The translations under genes were made by a program, and so were the position numbers. Below are positions 25,229-33,718 of a stretch of 38,319 nt of DNA, in pieces. This stretch comes from Alcanivoracaceae bacterium (lineage in GTDB: Bacteria > Pseudomonadota > Gammaproteobacteria > Pseudomonadales > Alcanivoracaceae): assembly GCA_029212745.1 (NCBI GenBank), contig JARGOL010000014.1, positions 43,534-81,852 of the forward strand, written 5' to 3'. Position 1 is the stretch's first letter, and every line of letters begins with the position of its first letter. The notes beneath the pieces are model-generated. The model had not been told where the DNA came from and ran no database searches. It worked only from the letters and a program-made list of their open reading frames with translations.

Positions 25229-25696
25229 ATGACTGATAAACACCTGCTGATCGTGGCCCACGCACCTTCACCCAACACCCGGGCGATGGCCGAGGCGCTG
25301 TTGCGCGGCGCCCGACACGAAGACGTCGAAACCGTATCCAGCCGCTGGCTGGCGCCCCTGGATGCCGGGCCCGATGATGTGCGCCAGGCTGACGCCATCA
25401 TCCTCTGCACCACCGAGAACCTTGGTTACATGAGTGGTGCCATGAAAGATTTCTTCGACCGCAGTTATTACCCGGTACTGGAAGAAAAACAGGGACTGCC
25501 CTGCGCCGTGGTCATCCGTGCCGGCCATGACGGCACCGGCACACAACGGGCACTGGAATCCATCCTCACCGGACTGCGCTGGAAACTGGCCCAGGACATC
25601 CGCGTGTGCCGTGGCGAATGGCAGGACAGTTTTATTGCCGAATGCGAGGAAGTGGGCCTGTACATGGCAGCCAGCCTCGACGCCGGCATCCTCTGA
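25229..25696 (+). CDS. Flavodoxin-like NAD(P)H-dependent reductase
   Basis: This 155-residue protein has a flavodoxin fold. The FMN phosphate loop region is LLIVAHAPSPNTRAMAEAL (residues 5-23), and TTENLGYMSGAMKDFFDRSYYP (about residues 68-89) is the conserved aromatic loop of the NAD(P)H-dependent FMN reductase group. It probably carries out flavin-dependent redox chemistry in the cytosol, with an unknown partner. No clear Shine-Dalgarno is seen before the ATG; a GTG at 25208 is a weaker alternative. It converges on the metallophosphoesterase gene with a 9-bp gap. Confidence 0.8.
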   Translation: MTDKHLLIVAHAPSPNTRAMAEALLRGARHEDVETVSSRWLAPLDAGPDDVRQADAIILCTTENLGYMSGAMKDFFDRSYYPVLEEKQGLPCAVVIRAGHDGTGTQRALESILTGLRWKLAQDIRVCRGEWQDSFIAECEEVGLYMAASLDAGIL

Positions 25697-25705
25697 CGCA
25701 GTCCG

Positions 25706-27751
25706 CTATAGCCCCTCGAACCAGCCCACCAGCATGGCGGTGACAAACGACAGGCTGTCCAGCCAGCTGTCCGCCGGCGCCAGCAGTTGCTGGTCCAGTT
25801 GCTCGGTGACCTCGCGGGCTGCGGTCAGCAACAGGTCCGGGGCACCGTCCGCCAGCAGCATCACGCCATCATCCAGGGGCGCTTGCTGCAGCGGCGCGGT
25901 GGCGTCCGCCACGGACAACAGGCTGGCACGTACGGCGCCCACAAACAGCTCACTGCTTTCACTGGTCTCAAGGCGCACCAGCGCTTCCAGGGACAGGGCA
26001 AAGCCGCGACTGAGTGCTGACAGTGACGCCGTCGCCGTAGAAAGTACCGGATATGGCCGCCCCTCTTCCTCCACGGCATCAACGATGTTGTCGAGGTTGG
26101 CCGCCAGCTGTACCAGCGGTCCCACCAGAAACGCCAGGTCGGCACTGGTGTCGCCCTGCGCTTCACCATTGCCCATCCCGGCTGCAAACGCGGCGAAGGC
26201 ATCATCCAGCTGGTCAAAGGGCGCAGGTAGCGCCGCGCCGTCTATCGCCTCAAGCTGCGTCGCCACCGCCAGCATGTTTTCGATCGCCGACTGCAACTGC
26301 GCCGGATCCTGTTGCGCTGCCGCCTGAGCCAGCGCATCCAGCGACGCCATCATGTCGTAACCGGCATCCACCAGTGGCGCCACGGCGGCGCCCTCCTGCG
26401 CCGGCACCCGTGCAAGCACGCCATCCATCAGCTGCTGCCAGGTACTGCGGAAAGCCAGCAAGGGCCCACTGATGGTGGACGCATCCAGCGGCACCCCGGC
26501 CGGCAACGGCACCGCGTCACCGATATCGGCAAACAGCGACGTTGAGGGTGTCACCAGACCTGCCGGCGCCGCCTTGTTGAAGCACTGGCGGTGGACGGAA
26601 TCCAGCGTGTCCATGGCAGCGATCATGTCTGCATCAACATCCAGCGGAAAACTGTACGCTTCGATGCACAGCCGCGCGGGCAGGCTGCGCGCGGCATCGG
26701 CATCCCGCGCCTCGACCCAGAAAAACCCGTAGCGCTCGCCCTGCTGGAACGAAGCGTCGTTGCGTTCGGCGTCGGCCAGGGAACGGGTCTTGCCGGCGGC
26801 ACCGCTGACCATGAAGCGGGTGCGACCGCAGTCACTCACTGGCGCCAGCAACTGCAGGTCATGGTCATGCCCGGCAAAATACATGTCGGCCTGGTCACAG
26901 ACACCCTGCTGCAGGAACGACTGCCAGCGACGCCCTGCCGCCACCGGCAGAATGTCACCGGGGATGCCATCGTAGTTGCCGGCATTGCCATGTTCACCGT
27001 TGGAAAGATAAGGGTGATGGGCAAAGGCAAAGCGCCAGGTGGCGGAGGACCCGGCCATGGCATCCACCAACCAGTTCAACTGGGCCTGGCCGTACGCACT
27101 CTGGCGAAAGCGGCTGTCACTGTCGGCGCCGGTGCTCGCCAGCGGATTGGAATCCAGGGCGAAGAACGACACCAACGGCGCGCCGTCGTCACCCCCTGCA
27201 TGGAACTGATAGTAACGCGCCGGCATCTGCCAGCGTTCACTGCTGCGTCCGTCACGGTAGTGGTACGCCACCTCGATGTCGCCGCGGGCATTGTTGGTGC
27301 CGTCTCCGGCGATATAGCCGGTGTTGTCGTGATTGCCGAGCACCATGTAGAACGGCAGGTCTACCGGTGCAAAGGGTTGCTCGAACTTGTCCTCGAACTG
27401 CACATCAAAGGCATCTTCCGGCCCGTTCTCGTAAATGTTGTCACCAAAGCCCAGCACCAGGTCGCAACCGGCACGGCCGTCGCCCTCACTTTTTTCCGCG
27501 CACAGGCGGGCGATTGCCGCACCCACGGCATACTGCCCGGCACTGCCGGTGCCGGAATCACCGAGGGCGATAAAGCGCACCTGCGCCGCTGCCACTGGCG
27601 GCTCTCCTGACGGCGCCTCCGGGGCCGCCGGCACGGCGTCGCTGCCCGGCGACCCCGCCAGCGCGGGCGCCGCGTCCTCACCGCCACAGCCCGCCAGTAC
27701 CAGTAACGTGGCCGCTGCAAAGACGGCTGTTGCCAAACGTTCCCTGTTCAT
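25706..27751 (-). CDS. Metallophosphoesterase lipoprotein with helical C-terminal domain
   Basis: This 681-residue lipoprotein has the lipobox LAGC (C22). Residues about 57-350 form a calcineurin-like phosphoesterase with all metal motifs: GDSG (D65), GDNIY (D104), GNHD (N140, H141), AHHP (H245) and GHDHD (H295, H297). It resembles purple acid phosphatase/TRAP-type enzymes (LGNHDNTGYI, YYQFHAG). Residues about 395-681 are Ala/Leu/Gln-rich, predicted helical and not recognised. They may form a periplasmic bundle or coiled coil. The ATG overlaps the stop of the upstream PhoD-type gene (ATGA) and has a strong GGGAGGT, so the two phosphatases are made together. Confidence 0.87.
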   Translation of the reverse strand: MNRERLATAVFAAATLLVLAGCGGEDAAPALAGSPGSDAVPAAPEAPSGEPPVAAAQVRFIALGDSGTGSAGQYAVGAAIARLCAEKSEGDGRAGCDLVLGFGDNIYENGPEDAFDVQFEDKFEQPFAPVDLPFYMVLGNHDNTGYIAGDGTNNARGDIEVAYHYRDGRSSERWQMPARYYQFHAGGDDGAPLVSFFALDSNPLASTGADSDSRFRQSAYGQAQLNWLVDAMAGSSATWRFAFAHHPYLSNGEHGNAGNYDGIPGDILPVAAGRRWQSFLQQGVCDQADMYFAGHDHDLQLLAPVSDCGRTRFMVSGAAGKTRSLADAERNDASFQQGERYGFFWVEARDADAARSLPARLCIEAYSFPLDVDADMIAAMDTLDSVHRQCFNKAAPAGLVTPSTSLFADIGDAVPLPAGVPLDASTISGPLLAFRSTWQQLMDGVLARVPAQEGAAVAPLVDAGYDMMASLDALAQAAAQQDPAQLQSAIENMLAVATQLEAIDGAALPAPFDQLDDAFAAFAAGMGNGEAQGDTSADLAFLVGPLVQLAANLDNIVDAVEEEGRPYPVLSTATASLSALSRGFALSLEALVRLETSESSELFVGAVRASLLSVADATAPLQQAPLDDGVMLLADGAPDLLLTAAREVTEQLDQQLLAPADSWLDSLSFVTAMLVGWFEGL

Positions 27752-29457
27752 GCCATTACCTCCCGGGGTTTCGGACTGCGCATGGCGCTTTGTACGGTGC
27801 GCGCCGATGAACGCGGTGTGTCTTCGACAATGCGGCTACTGCCATGCCGGACTGCCACGACCTTGGTCTTGCTGTCATCGAGCTGGCCCATCAGGTCGAG
27901 GGATTCAATCGTGCGTACGTAATAGAACTCCGCCTGCGCACGCTCACGGGTTACGTCCATGAGGATGAAACCGCGCGACTTCAGCTCGGTGTAACGGATG
28001 TGCGGATTGGCCAGCGGAATGGCCAGCGATGCCGCCTCTGCTGCGCCTTCGGGAAATCCCGGTGACGTCACGGCCGGGGTGACGAACTCGGCAGCCAGCG
28101 GCTCATCAAACAGATCCCCCAGCAACGTCGCCGGATTGCGGTAGATCTCGTTGGCCCAGGAGGTATGGATATCACCGGTGAGAATCACCGTGTCACGAAT
28201 ATCGTTGTCCGCAAGGAAGTTGAGCAATGCCTGGCGATCGGCGGCATAGCCGTCCCATTGGTCCATGTTGATCGCCACCAGGTTGCCGCGCAGTTCCGGG
28301 TCATCCTCGATGCCGGGAATCTCGGCAATGTTCAGCTGCGCGAACATCACCTGCTGGCCGAGAAAACGCCAGCGGCTTTGCGAGGCCGCCAGCCTGTCCT
28401 GCAGCCAGCCCATCTGCGCCGGGCTGATCAGCTGCCGGTCCGCGCTGTTGCGCGCCGGGTCTGCCGGGTTGGTTACCTGCTGGTCGCGCCCCTCCAGGCG
28501 TGTATCCAGCATCAACAGGTCGATCAGGTCACCAAAGTGCATGGCCCGGTAGATTTCACCGGCCACCACCATGTCGTCACGAATCGGCATCCACTCGGCA
28601 TAGGCCTGGCGCGCTGCGCCCTGGCGTTGTTGCCAGTCGCCTTCCGTGAGCGGGTCATGGTTCTCGGCGCCGTCACGGTAACTGTCGTTGGCGGATTCAT
28701 GGTCATCCCAGGTGACCACAAACGGAACCTGCTGGTGCAGCGCCTGCAACGCCGTGTCTGTCTTGTACTGGGCATGGCGCTGGCGGTAGTCAGACAGGGT
28801 CACCATTTCATGGGGAGGCTGCGGCTCACGGCCGGGGAAATCCCCGTATTCACCGGCGCCGTATTCATACACGTAATCGCCCAGGTGCAGAATGAAATCG
28901 AGGTCGGTGGCGTTGGCCAGCGCGCGGTACGCCGAGAACAAGCCGTAGGCATAGTTGGAGCAGGACACCACCGCAAAGCGGGCCCTGTCCTTGGCACTGC
29001 CCATGGCCGGGAAGGTGCGCGTGCGCCCCACCGGCGACATCTGGCCACCGACACGGAAGCGGTAGTAATACCAGTGATCCGGCAACAGGCCGGCTGCGTC
29101 GACCTTGACGCAGAAGTCATTGCTCGCCAGCGCATAGGTTTCAATGACCGTCACCAGTTGCTGCATGGACGGATCGCGCGCCACCTGCACCGTCACCGGA
29201 ATCCGCAACGCGGTATCGTCTGCGGGGGTGACCCGGGTCCAGAGGATGACGCGATCGGAAAGCGGATCACCGGAAGCGACGCCATGACGGAACGACACCC
29301 GTGGCGGCGGCGGTACGCTGGCCGGCCCGCGATCATCGGTGTCGGCACCCATGGCGGTAGCGAGCGCGGCGTCGCTGCTGTCAGCGCCGCAGCCCGACAG
29401 GCCGGCAAGGGAAGCGGCGCCGGAAAGAATAAGCATGTCTCGGCGAGTGAGTGTCAT
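27748..29457 (-). CDS. phoD: PhoD-type alkaline phosphatase, Tat-exported lipoprotein
   Basis: This is a secreted Ca/Fe-dependent phosphodi- and monoesterase of the PhoD family that releases phosphate from organic esters. It has 569 residues. The N-terminus has a twin-arginine motif (TRRDML, R5-R6) and a lipobox-like LSGC (C23). The PhoD N-terminal domain begins near residue 45 (FRHGVASGDPLSDRVILWTRV). Catalytic-domain motifs include HLGDYVYEYG, TWDDHESANDSYRDGAENH and LTGDIHTSW. The ATG at 29457 was chosen because it begins the Tat signal; an in-frame GTG at 29490 is unlikely. The binding site CAGGAAAC lies in the 3' arm of a perfect 8-bp hairpin. It is coupled to the next phosphatase by a 4-bp overlap. 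Confidence 0.92.
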   Translation of the reverse strand: MTLTRRDMLILSGAASLAGLSGCGADSSDAALATAMGADTDDRGPASVPPPPRVSFRHGVASGDPLSDRVILWTRVTPADDTALRIPVTVQVARDPSMQQLVTVIETYALASNDFCVKVDAAGLLPDHWYYYRFRVGGQMSPVGRTRTFPAMGSAKDRARFAVVSCSNYAYGLFSAYRALANATDLDFILHLGDYVYEYGAGEYGDFPGREPQPPHEMVTLSDYRQRHAQYKTDTALQALHQQVPFVVTWDDHESANDSYRDGAENHDPLTEGDWQQRQGAARQAYAEWMPIRDDMVVAGEIYRAMHFGDLIDLLMLDTRLEGRDQQVTNPADPARNSADRQLISPAQMGWLQDRLAASQSRWRFLGQQVMFAQLNIAEIPGIEDDPELRGNLVAINMDQWDGYAADRQALLNFLADNDIRDTVILTGDIHTSWANEIYRNPATLLGDLFDEPLAAEFVTPAVTSPGFPEGAAEAASLAIPLANPHIRYTELKSRGFILMDVTRERAQAEFYYVRTIESLDLMGQLDDSKTKVVAVRHGSSRIVEDTPRSSARTVQSAMRSPKPREVMA

Positions 29458-29461
29458 GACG

Positions 29462-29488
29462 GTTTCCTGTCCTGGTTGGTCAGGAAAC
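29462..29488 (-). promoter_or_regulatory. Hairpin covering the phoD ribosome binding site
   Basis: In the phoD transcript GTTTCCTG (29488-29481) pairs perfectly with CAGGAAAC (29469-29462) across 11 nt, with two more inner CC/GG pairs possible. The 3' arm contains the AGGA ribosome binding site, 5-8 nt from the ATG at 29457, so folding would hide it. The pairing is observed; regulation is inferred. Confidence 0.55.
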
Positions 29489-29557
29489 ACTAGGCCTTTG
29501 CCGTGACAGTGCCAGCAGGTTTAGCCAAAACACAGCACAACAACAACAGCGTTTTTG

Positions 29558-29574
29558 CCTGTTGTCACAACGGG
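29558..29574. repeat. Short inverted repeat between phoD and tpm
   Basis: GTTGT-C-ACAAC (29561-29571) is a perfect palindrome that extends to CC/GG with one T-G mismatch. It lies about 100 bp upstream of the phoD start. No T-run follows on either strand, so it may be an operator. The remaining gap (29458-29636) holds no gene. Confidence 0.35.
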
Positions 29575-29636
29575 AAACCGAGCCTTTACGTGGCGCAACA
29601 TTTATCGGTCATCACACCGACAGTAGCGTCAGCTGT

Positions 29637-30272
29637 TCAGCTGATGCGGATATCCCAGACCACTTCCGCCAGGGCCTCAAGACCCCGCTCGGCAAAACGC
29701 GGTTCGTTGGCGAGGATGTCAGCGCGGGACAGCTGAGTGACCTCATGGCCGGCGAACAGTTCTCTCACTTCCGCGGCGGCCACCGAAAACGGCGGTCCGT
29801 CCATTTGTGCCTGCGGGTATTCGAGGGTGATCAACAGACCACGGGCACCGCTGGCAAGTTGGCCCAGCAGGTGATCGACATAGCGGCGGCGCAGGGACGG
29901 TGGCAGGGCAATCAGCGCGGCCCGGTCATAGAACGCCGTAAAGGGCTCGGCGGCCTGGAAATCAAACCAGTCACTGCAGAGCAACCGCCAGCCATTGCCG
30001 TGGTAACCGGCGGCGTCAGCCACCAACGGCACATCATGCTCGCTGACGAAGGCATCCAGTGCCTGTTGCGATAACTCAATACCCGTGACTGCATGGCCCT
30101 GCGCATTGAGCCAGCACATGTCCAGGCTCTTGCCACACAGCGGCACCAGAACATCCGCAGCCACGGGGTGTTCCAGCGTGGACCAGTAACGGCACAGTTT
30201 CGGATGCGGGCGCGGCAGGTGAAAACCGATCTCGCCGGCCTGCCAGCGCGCATGCCAGAAATCCGGTTCCAT
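29637..30272 (-). CDS. tpm: Thiopurine S-methyltransferase
   Basis: This 211-residue SAM-dependent methyltransferase has the bacterial TPMT signatures. MEPDFWHARWQAGEIGFHL is at the start, VLVPLCGKSLDMCWL (about residues 41-55) is the SAM-binding motif, and GHAVTGIELSQQALDAF follows. Family members methylate thiopurines and, in bacteria, can detoxify tellurite or selenium compounds; the natural substrate is uncertain. It is the last gene of the biotin operon, starting 2 bp after the bioD stop. Confidence 0.93.
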   Translation of the reverse strand: MEPDFWHARWQAGEIGFHLPRPHPKLCRYWSTLEHPVAADVLVPLCGKSLDMCWLNAQGHAVTGIELSQQALDAFVSEHDVPLVADAAGYHGNGWRLLCSDWFDFQAAEPFTAFYDRAALIALPPSLRRRYVDHLLGQLASGARGLLITLEYPQAQMDGPPFSVAAAEVRELFAGHEVTQLSRADILANEPRFAERGLEALAEVVWDIRIS

Positions 30273-30274
30273 GC

Positions 30275-30910
30275 TCAGGCCTCCGTCAGCATGATGCGCG
30301 GTGCATCAATGAAATGTTCCAGCGTGGCGATGTTCTCCGCCAGCCTGTTCATCGGTTGGCCCAGGTCATTGGCCACCCAGCCGGCCAGCGTCAGGCCGGC
30401 CGCCCGAATGGCTCCCACCGACAACAGGGCATGGTTGATGCAGCCCAGGCGCATACCCACTACCAGGATCACGGGCACATCCAGTTCCCGGGCCAGGTCG
30501 GCCATGGTCTCGCGATCATTCAGCGGCACCAGCCAGCCGCCCGCACCTTCCACCAGCACCAGGTCTGCCTTGCGGCTCATCCAGGCGCCCTTGACGTAAC
30601 CGGCCAGGCGCGACGCCGTAACCAGGCGCTTCTCTTCCGCGGCGGCGATATGGGGAGCAATGGCCGCTTCCAGCGCCACCGGATTGACCAGGTCATAATC
30701 CAGCGCCTCCGTGGCGCAGGCCATCAGTGCCGTCGCATCCTCGTTGCGCCGGCCGTTTTCGGTCTGCTCCGCACCCGCGGCAATGGGCTTGAGTCCGTAG
30801 CAGGTTTTCCCGGCCGCCGCCGCCGCCTCCAGCAGCCGGCAACTGACCCAGGTCTTGCCCACTTCCGTATCCGTACCGGTGACGAAATAACGCCCACTCA
30901 ATGCCGTCAT
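30275..30910 (-). CDS. bioD: Dethiobiotin synthetase
   Basis: This enzyme closes the ureido ring: 7,8-diaminopelargonate plus CO2 and ATP gives dethiobiotin. It has 211 residues, close to the usual length. The P-loop GTDTEVGKT spans residues 12-20, GLKPIAAG holds the conserved Lys of the substrate site, and VEGAGGWLVPL is the characteristic second glycine-rich motif. It follows bioC after 30 bp and precedes tpm after 2 bp. No bioA was seen in the window. Confidence 0.96.
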   Translation of the reverse strand: MTALSGRYFVTGTDTEVGKTWVSCRLLEAAAAAGKTCYGLKPIAAGAEQTENGRRNEDATALMACATEALDYDLVNPVALEAAIAPHIAAAEEKRLVTASRLAGYVKGAWMSRKADLVLVEGAGGWLVPLNDRETMADLARELDVPVILVVGMRLGCINHALLSVGAIRAAGLTLAGWVANDLGQPMNRLAENIATLEHFIDAPRIMLTEA

Positions 30911-30940
30911 CTGTCTGTCTCTCCAGGTCTCAGGTTGTGC

Positions 30941-31729
30941 TTACAGGCTGTCCGCAGCCGGCTTGTGCGCCACCAGGTAGCCCACCTGCCAGGTGAGCGG
31001 CAATCCGCGCGGCTGCCGGCGGCGCTCGTAAGCGGCCTGCATGTGGGCAAACCGCCGTGGTGATACCAGCCCCCCGGCGCGGCCGCGCACGACATGGGCA
31101 CCGGTGGTGCGCAACATGGTGGCGACGGCGCGGACATCGTCGTAATACTCCACCACCTGCACCTGCTGGCTGACATCCATGCCCAGACCGGCCGACGCCA
31201 GCGCCTGCTGCCATCGCGTCAAAGGCGCCAGCGCGTTCACATGCTCACCGGCATCCGCTTGCGCCCAGCTGTCACGCAATTCAGCCAGGCTGCCCGCCAG
31301 GGGCAGGCACAAGGCCAGGGTGGCGCCCGGCGTCATCACACGGGCTGCCTCGGCAACGGCACGCTCGGGTGAAGCGGCCCACTGCAGGGCAAATGAGGAA
31401 TACACCAGGTCGACACTGGCTGATGCCAGCGGCAGTGCCTCGGCGTCGGCACAGACCAGCGACACCTGCTCATCACAACGCCCGCGATCGCGCGCTTCGG
31501 CAAGCATGGCTGTGGACACATCCAGCGCCAGCCAGTGGCAGGTGTCAAAGGCGGCGCGCAGGGGCCTGATCAGTGGCAGGGTGCCGCATCCGATATCCAG
31601 CGCCCGGCGCGGCGCCGTCTCGGGCAACATGGCCAGCAGGGCCCGCGCACTGGCCTGCTGGATACCGGCGGCGGCATCGTAACTGTGTGCGGCCAGGGAA
31701 AACGCCCGTTGCACCGAGGCATCAAGCAT
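30941..31729 (-). CDS. bioC: Malonyl-ACP O-methyltransferase
   Basis: This enzyme methylates malonyl-ACP to start pimeloyl synthesis on the fatty acid machinery. It has 262 residues. The N-terminal VQRAFSLAAHSYDAAAGIQ is the typical BioC opening (RFSRAA..YD), and LDIGCGTLPL (about residues 44-53) is SAM motif I. Motifs LVCADAEALPL and LVYSSFALQW follow. Its first bases overlap the end of bioH by 8 bp. Confidence 0.93.
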   Translation of the reverse strand: MLDASVQRAFSLAAHSYDAAAGIQQASARALLAMLPETAPRRALDIGCGTLPLIRPLRAAFDTCHWLALDVSTAMLAEARDRGRCDEQVSLVCADAEALPLASASVDLVYSSFALQWAASPERAVAEAARVMTPGATLALCLPLAGSLAELRDSWAQADAGEHVNALAPLTRWQQALASAGLGMDVSQQVQVVEYYDDVRAVATMLRTTGAHVVRGRAGGLVSPRRFAHMQAAYERRRQPRGLPLTWQVGYLVAHKPAADSL

Positions 31730-32537
31730 CCACCACCCCGTTGTCGCGGTAGAAGTCCATCAGGGCCGTGACGAATATGTCCGGTGCCGAGATGAACGGC
31801 ACGTGCGCAACACCCTGCTGCACGGCGATGGTCACGGCCGGGTTCAGGGCCTGCACGTCCACCGCCACGGCCGCAGGCACGATATTGTCCTTTTCACCAA
31901 ACAGCATCAGTGTGGGCTGCTGCAACGCAGCCAGCGTCTGGCGCAGGTCGGCGCTGGCGAGTATGTCGAGACCGCCCGCCAGTGCACGGCGTGCCGGCAG
32001 GCCGCAGAAATAGAGAATCTCCTTGAGCTTGCGCACATCGTCTCGCATGGTGTCCGCGCCCTTGCAGTTCAGCGCCAGGAAACGGATCAGGGTGCCCTCC
32101 ACATCCTCATCGAACACCTCCCGGAATTTCGCCAGGATGTCCACGGGCATCGCCGCCGCCCAGTCATCTGCCTGGACAAAGCGCGGATTGGTGGCCACCG
32201 TTACCACACTCTGCACCTGCGCCGGCAACCGCTCGGCCAGTGACAACGCCAGCAGTCCCCCCAGGGACCACCCCAGCAGGTGGCAACGGTCGGGCAACAA
32301 CGGCGCAATCTGCGCGCAGAGGAAATCCAGGTCGTAATCACCCGCCGGCAACGGACTCTGGCCCATGCCCGGCAGGTCGATCACGGTGACACGGAAATGC
32401 GCCAGCAACGCCGGCATGATGTCGTCAAAGGCAATGGCGTGCAGGCCCCAGCCATGCAGCAGTACCAGGTCCTGCGCCGCATCCGCATCGGCGGCGGTGC
32501 AGCGGTAGGTATTGTGAAAAGGCACCAGTGCCGTCAT
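31722..32537 (-). CDS. bioH: Pimeloyl-ACP methyl ester carboxylesterase
   Basis: This hydrolase removes the methyl group from pimeloyl-ACP methyl ester, ending the BioC-BioH detour. It has 271 residues with the alpha/beta hydrolase fold. LVLLHGWGLHA lies near residue 24, the nucleophile elbow GWSLGG near residue 89, the acid in FGEKDNIVP, and the histidine in GVAHVPFIS. It overlaps bioF by 4 bp (ATGA) and bioC by 8 bp, so translation is tightly coupled. Placement between bioF and bioC supports the assignment over other hydrolases. Confidence 0.93.
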   Translation of the reverse strand: MTALVPFHNTYRCTAADADAAQDLVLLHGWGLHAIAFDDIMPALLAHFRVTVIDLPGMGQSPLPAGDYDLDFLCAQIAPLLPDRCHLLGWSLGGLLALSLAERLPAQVQSVVTVATNPRFVQADDWAAAMPVDILAKFREVFDEDVEGTLIRFLALNCKGADTMRDDVRKLKEILYFCGLPARRALAGGLDILASADLRQTLAALQQPTLMLFGEKDNIVPAAVAVDVQALNPAVTIAVQQGVAHVPFISAPDIFVTALMDFYRDNGVVDA

Positions 32538-33712
32538 CGGTCCTGATCTCCCGGATTCAGTGTGCGCCGCGCCAGGGCCAGCGCATCAAGCAGTTGCCCC
32601 AGATCATCCTGTGTGTGGGCGGCGCTGAATGTTATGCGCAGACGTGCCTCGCCGGCCGGCACCGTGGGTGGCCGGATGGCCGGCACCAGCAGGCCCTGCT
32701 CACGCAATTGCTGCGCCAGGGCCAGTGCATCGGCCTCGCGGCCCACCAGCAGTGGCTGGATCGGCGTCTGCGACGGCAGCAACTGCCAGCCCTGTGCCGT
32801 GGCCTGCTGGCGAAAATCCTGCACCAGCTGCGCCAGGTGCTGACGACGGCCATCAGCAGCGGCAATGATGTCCAGGCTCGCCAGCGTCGCCGCTGCCAGG
32901 GCAGGTGGCAGCGCCGTGGTATAGACGTAGGGGCGGGCAAACTGGATCAGGGTTTCAATCAACGCCTCACTGCCGGCAACGAACGCCCCGAACGTGCCGG
33001 CGGCCTTGCTCAGCGTGGCCATGTACACCGGCACGCGCGCATTGACGCCCTGGGCATGCACACTGCCGCGACCGCCCTCACCGAGCACGCCAAAGCCATG
33101 GGCGTCATCCACCATGACCCAGGCATCCTGCGCCTCAGCCACATCGCACAGGGCGGCCAGGGGCGCACTATCACCGTCCATGGAAAACACGCCATCAGTC
33201 ACCACCAGCTTGCGCCGTGCCGGACTGCCCGCCAGCTTGCTGGCCAGGTTATCGGGCTGGTTGTGCAGGTAACGGCGAAAGCGGGCGCCACTGGCGAGCC
33301 CGCCGTCGAGCAGGGAGGCGTGATTGAGCCGGTCTTCAAAGACCGCGTCCTGCTTGTCCAGCAACGCCGTCAGGATGCCCTGGTTGGCCATGTACCCGGT
33401 GGAGAACAGCAGCGCCCGGGGACGCCCGGTGAAGGCCGCCAGCGCTTCCTCCAGCGCTTCATGAAGATCCGTGTGGCCGGTGACCAGATGCGACGCCCCG
33501 CTGCCGACACCGTAGCGCGCCGCGGCGTCCTGCATGGCGGCCACCACGTGCGGGTGCCCGGCCAGGCCCAGGTAATCGTTGCTGGCAAAGTTGATCAGGC
33601 GACGGCCATCCAGCCGCGCTTCCCGGCCGCTGCCGCCGGACAGGGTCAGGCGCTGGCGATACTGGTGCCGGGCCCGACGCTCCGCCAGCGCGCTGTCGAG
33701 ATCGAAGGCCAT
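32534..33712 (-). CDS. bioF: 8-amino-7-oxononanoate synthase
   Basis: This PLP enzyme condenses pimeloyl-ACP or -CoA with L-alanine. It has 392 residues, of usual length. The motifs are NFASNDYLGL near residue 41, SGASHLVTGH (71-80), the PLP Asp/His in VDDAHGFGVLG (201-211), and the Schiff-base lysine K236 in TLSKAAGTFG. It starts 6 bp after the bioB stop and overlaps bioH by 4 bp. Confidence 0.96.
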   Translation of the reverse strand: MAFDLDSALAERRARHQYRQRLTLSGGSGREARLDGRRLINFASNDYLGLAGHPHVVAAMQDAAARYGVGSGASHLVTGHTDLHEALEEALAAFTGRPRALLFSTGYMANQGILTALLDKQDAVFEDRLNHASLLDGGLASGARFRRYLHNQPDNLASKLAGSPARRKLVVTDGVFSMDGDSAPLAALCDVAEAQDAWVMVDDAHGFGVLGEGGRGSVHAQGVNARVPVYMATLSKAAGTFGAFVAGSEALIETLIQFARPYVYTTALPPALAAATLASLDIIAAADGRRQHLAQLVQDFRQQATAQGWQLLPSQTPIQPLLVGREADALALAQQLREQGLLVPAIRPPTVPAGEARLRITFSAAHTQDDLGQLLDALALARRTLNPGDQDR

Positions 33713-33718
33713 GGCAGG

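Noticed and set aside
28165-29493. 442-codon plus-strand frame opposite phoD
   Set aside because: It runs antisense to clear PhoD motifs and has His/Arg/Val-rich composition typical of the complement of a GC-rich gene.
29492-29520. Pho box before phoD
   Set aside because: A single CTGTCAC half-site occurs on the minus strand near 29509, but no second repeat is found 11 bp away on either side.
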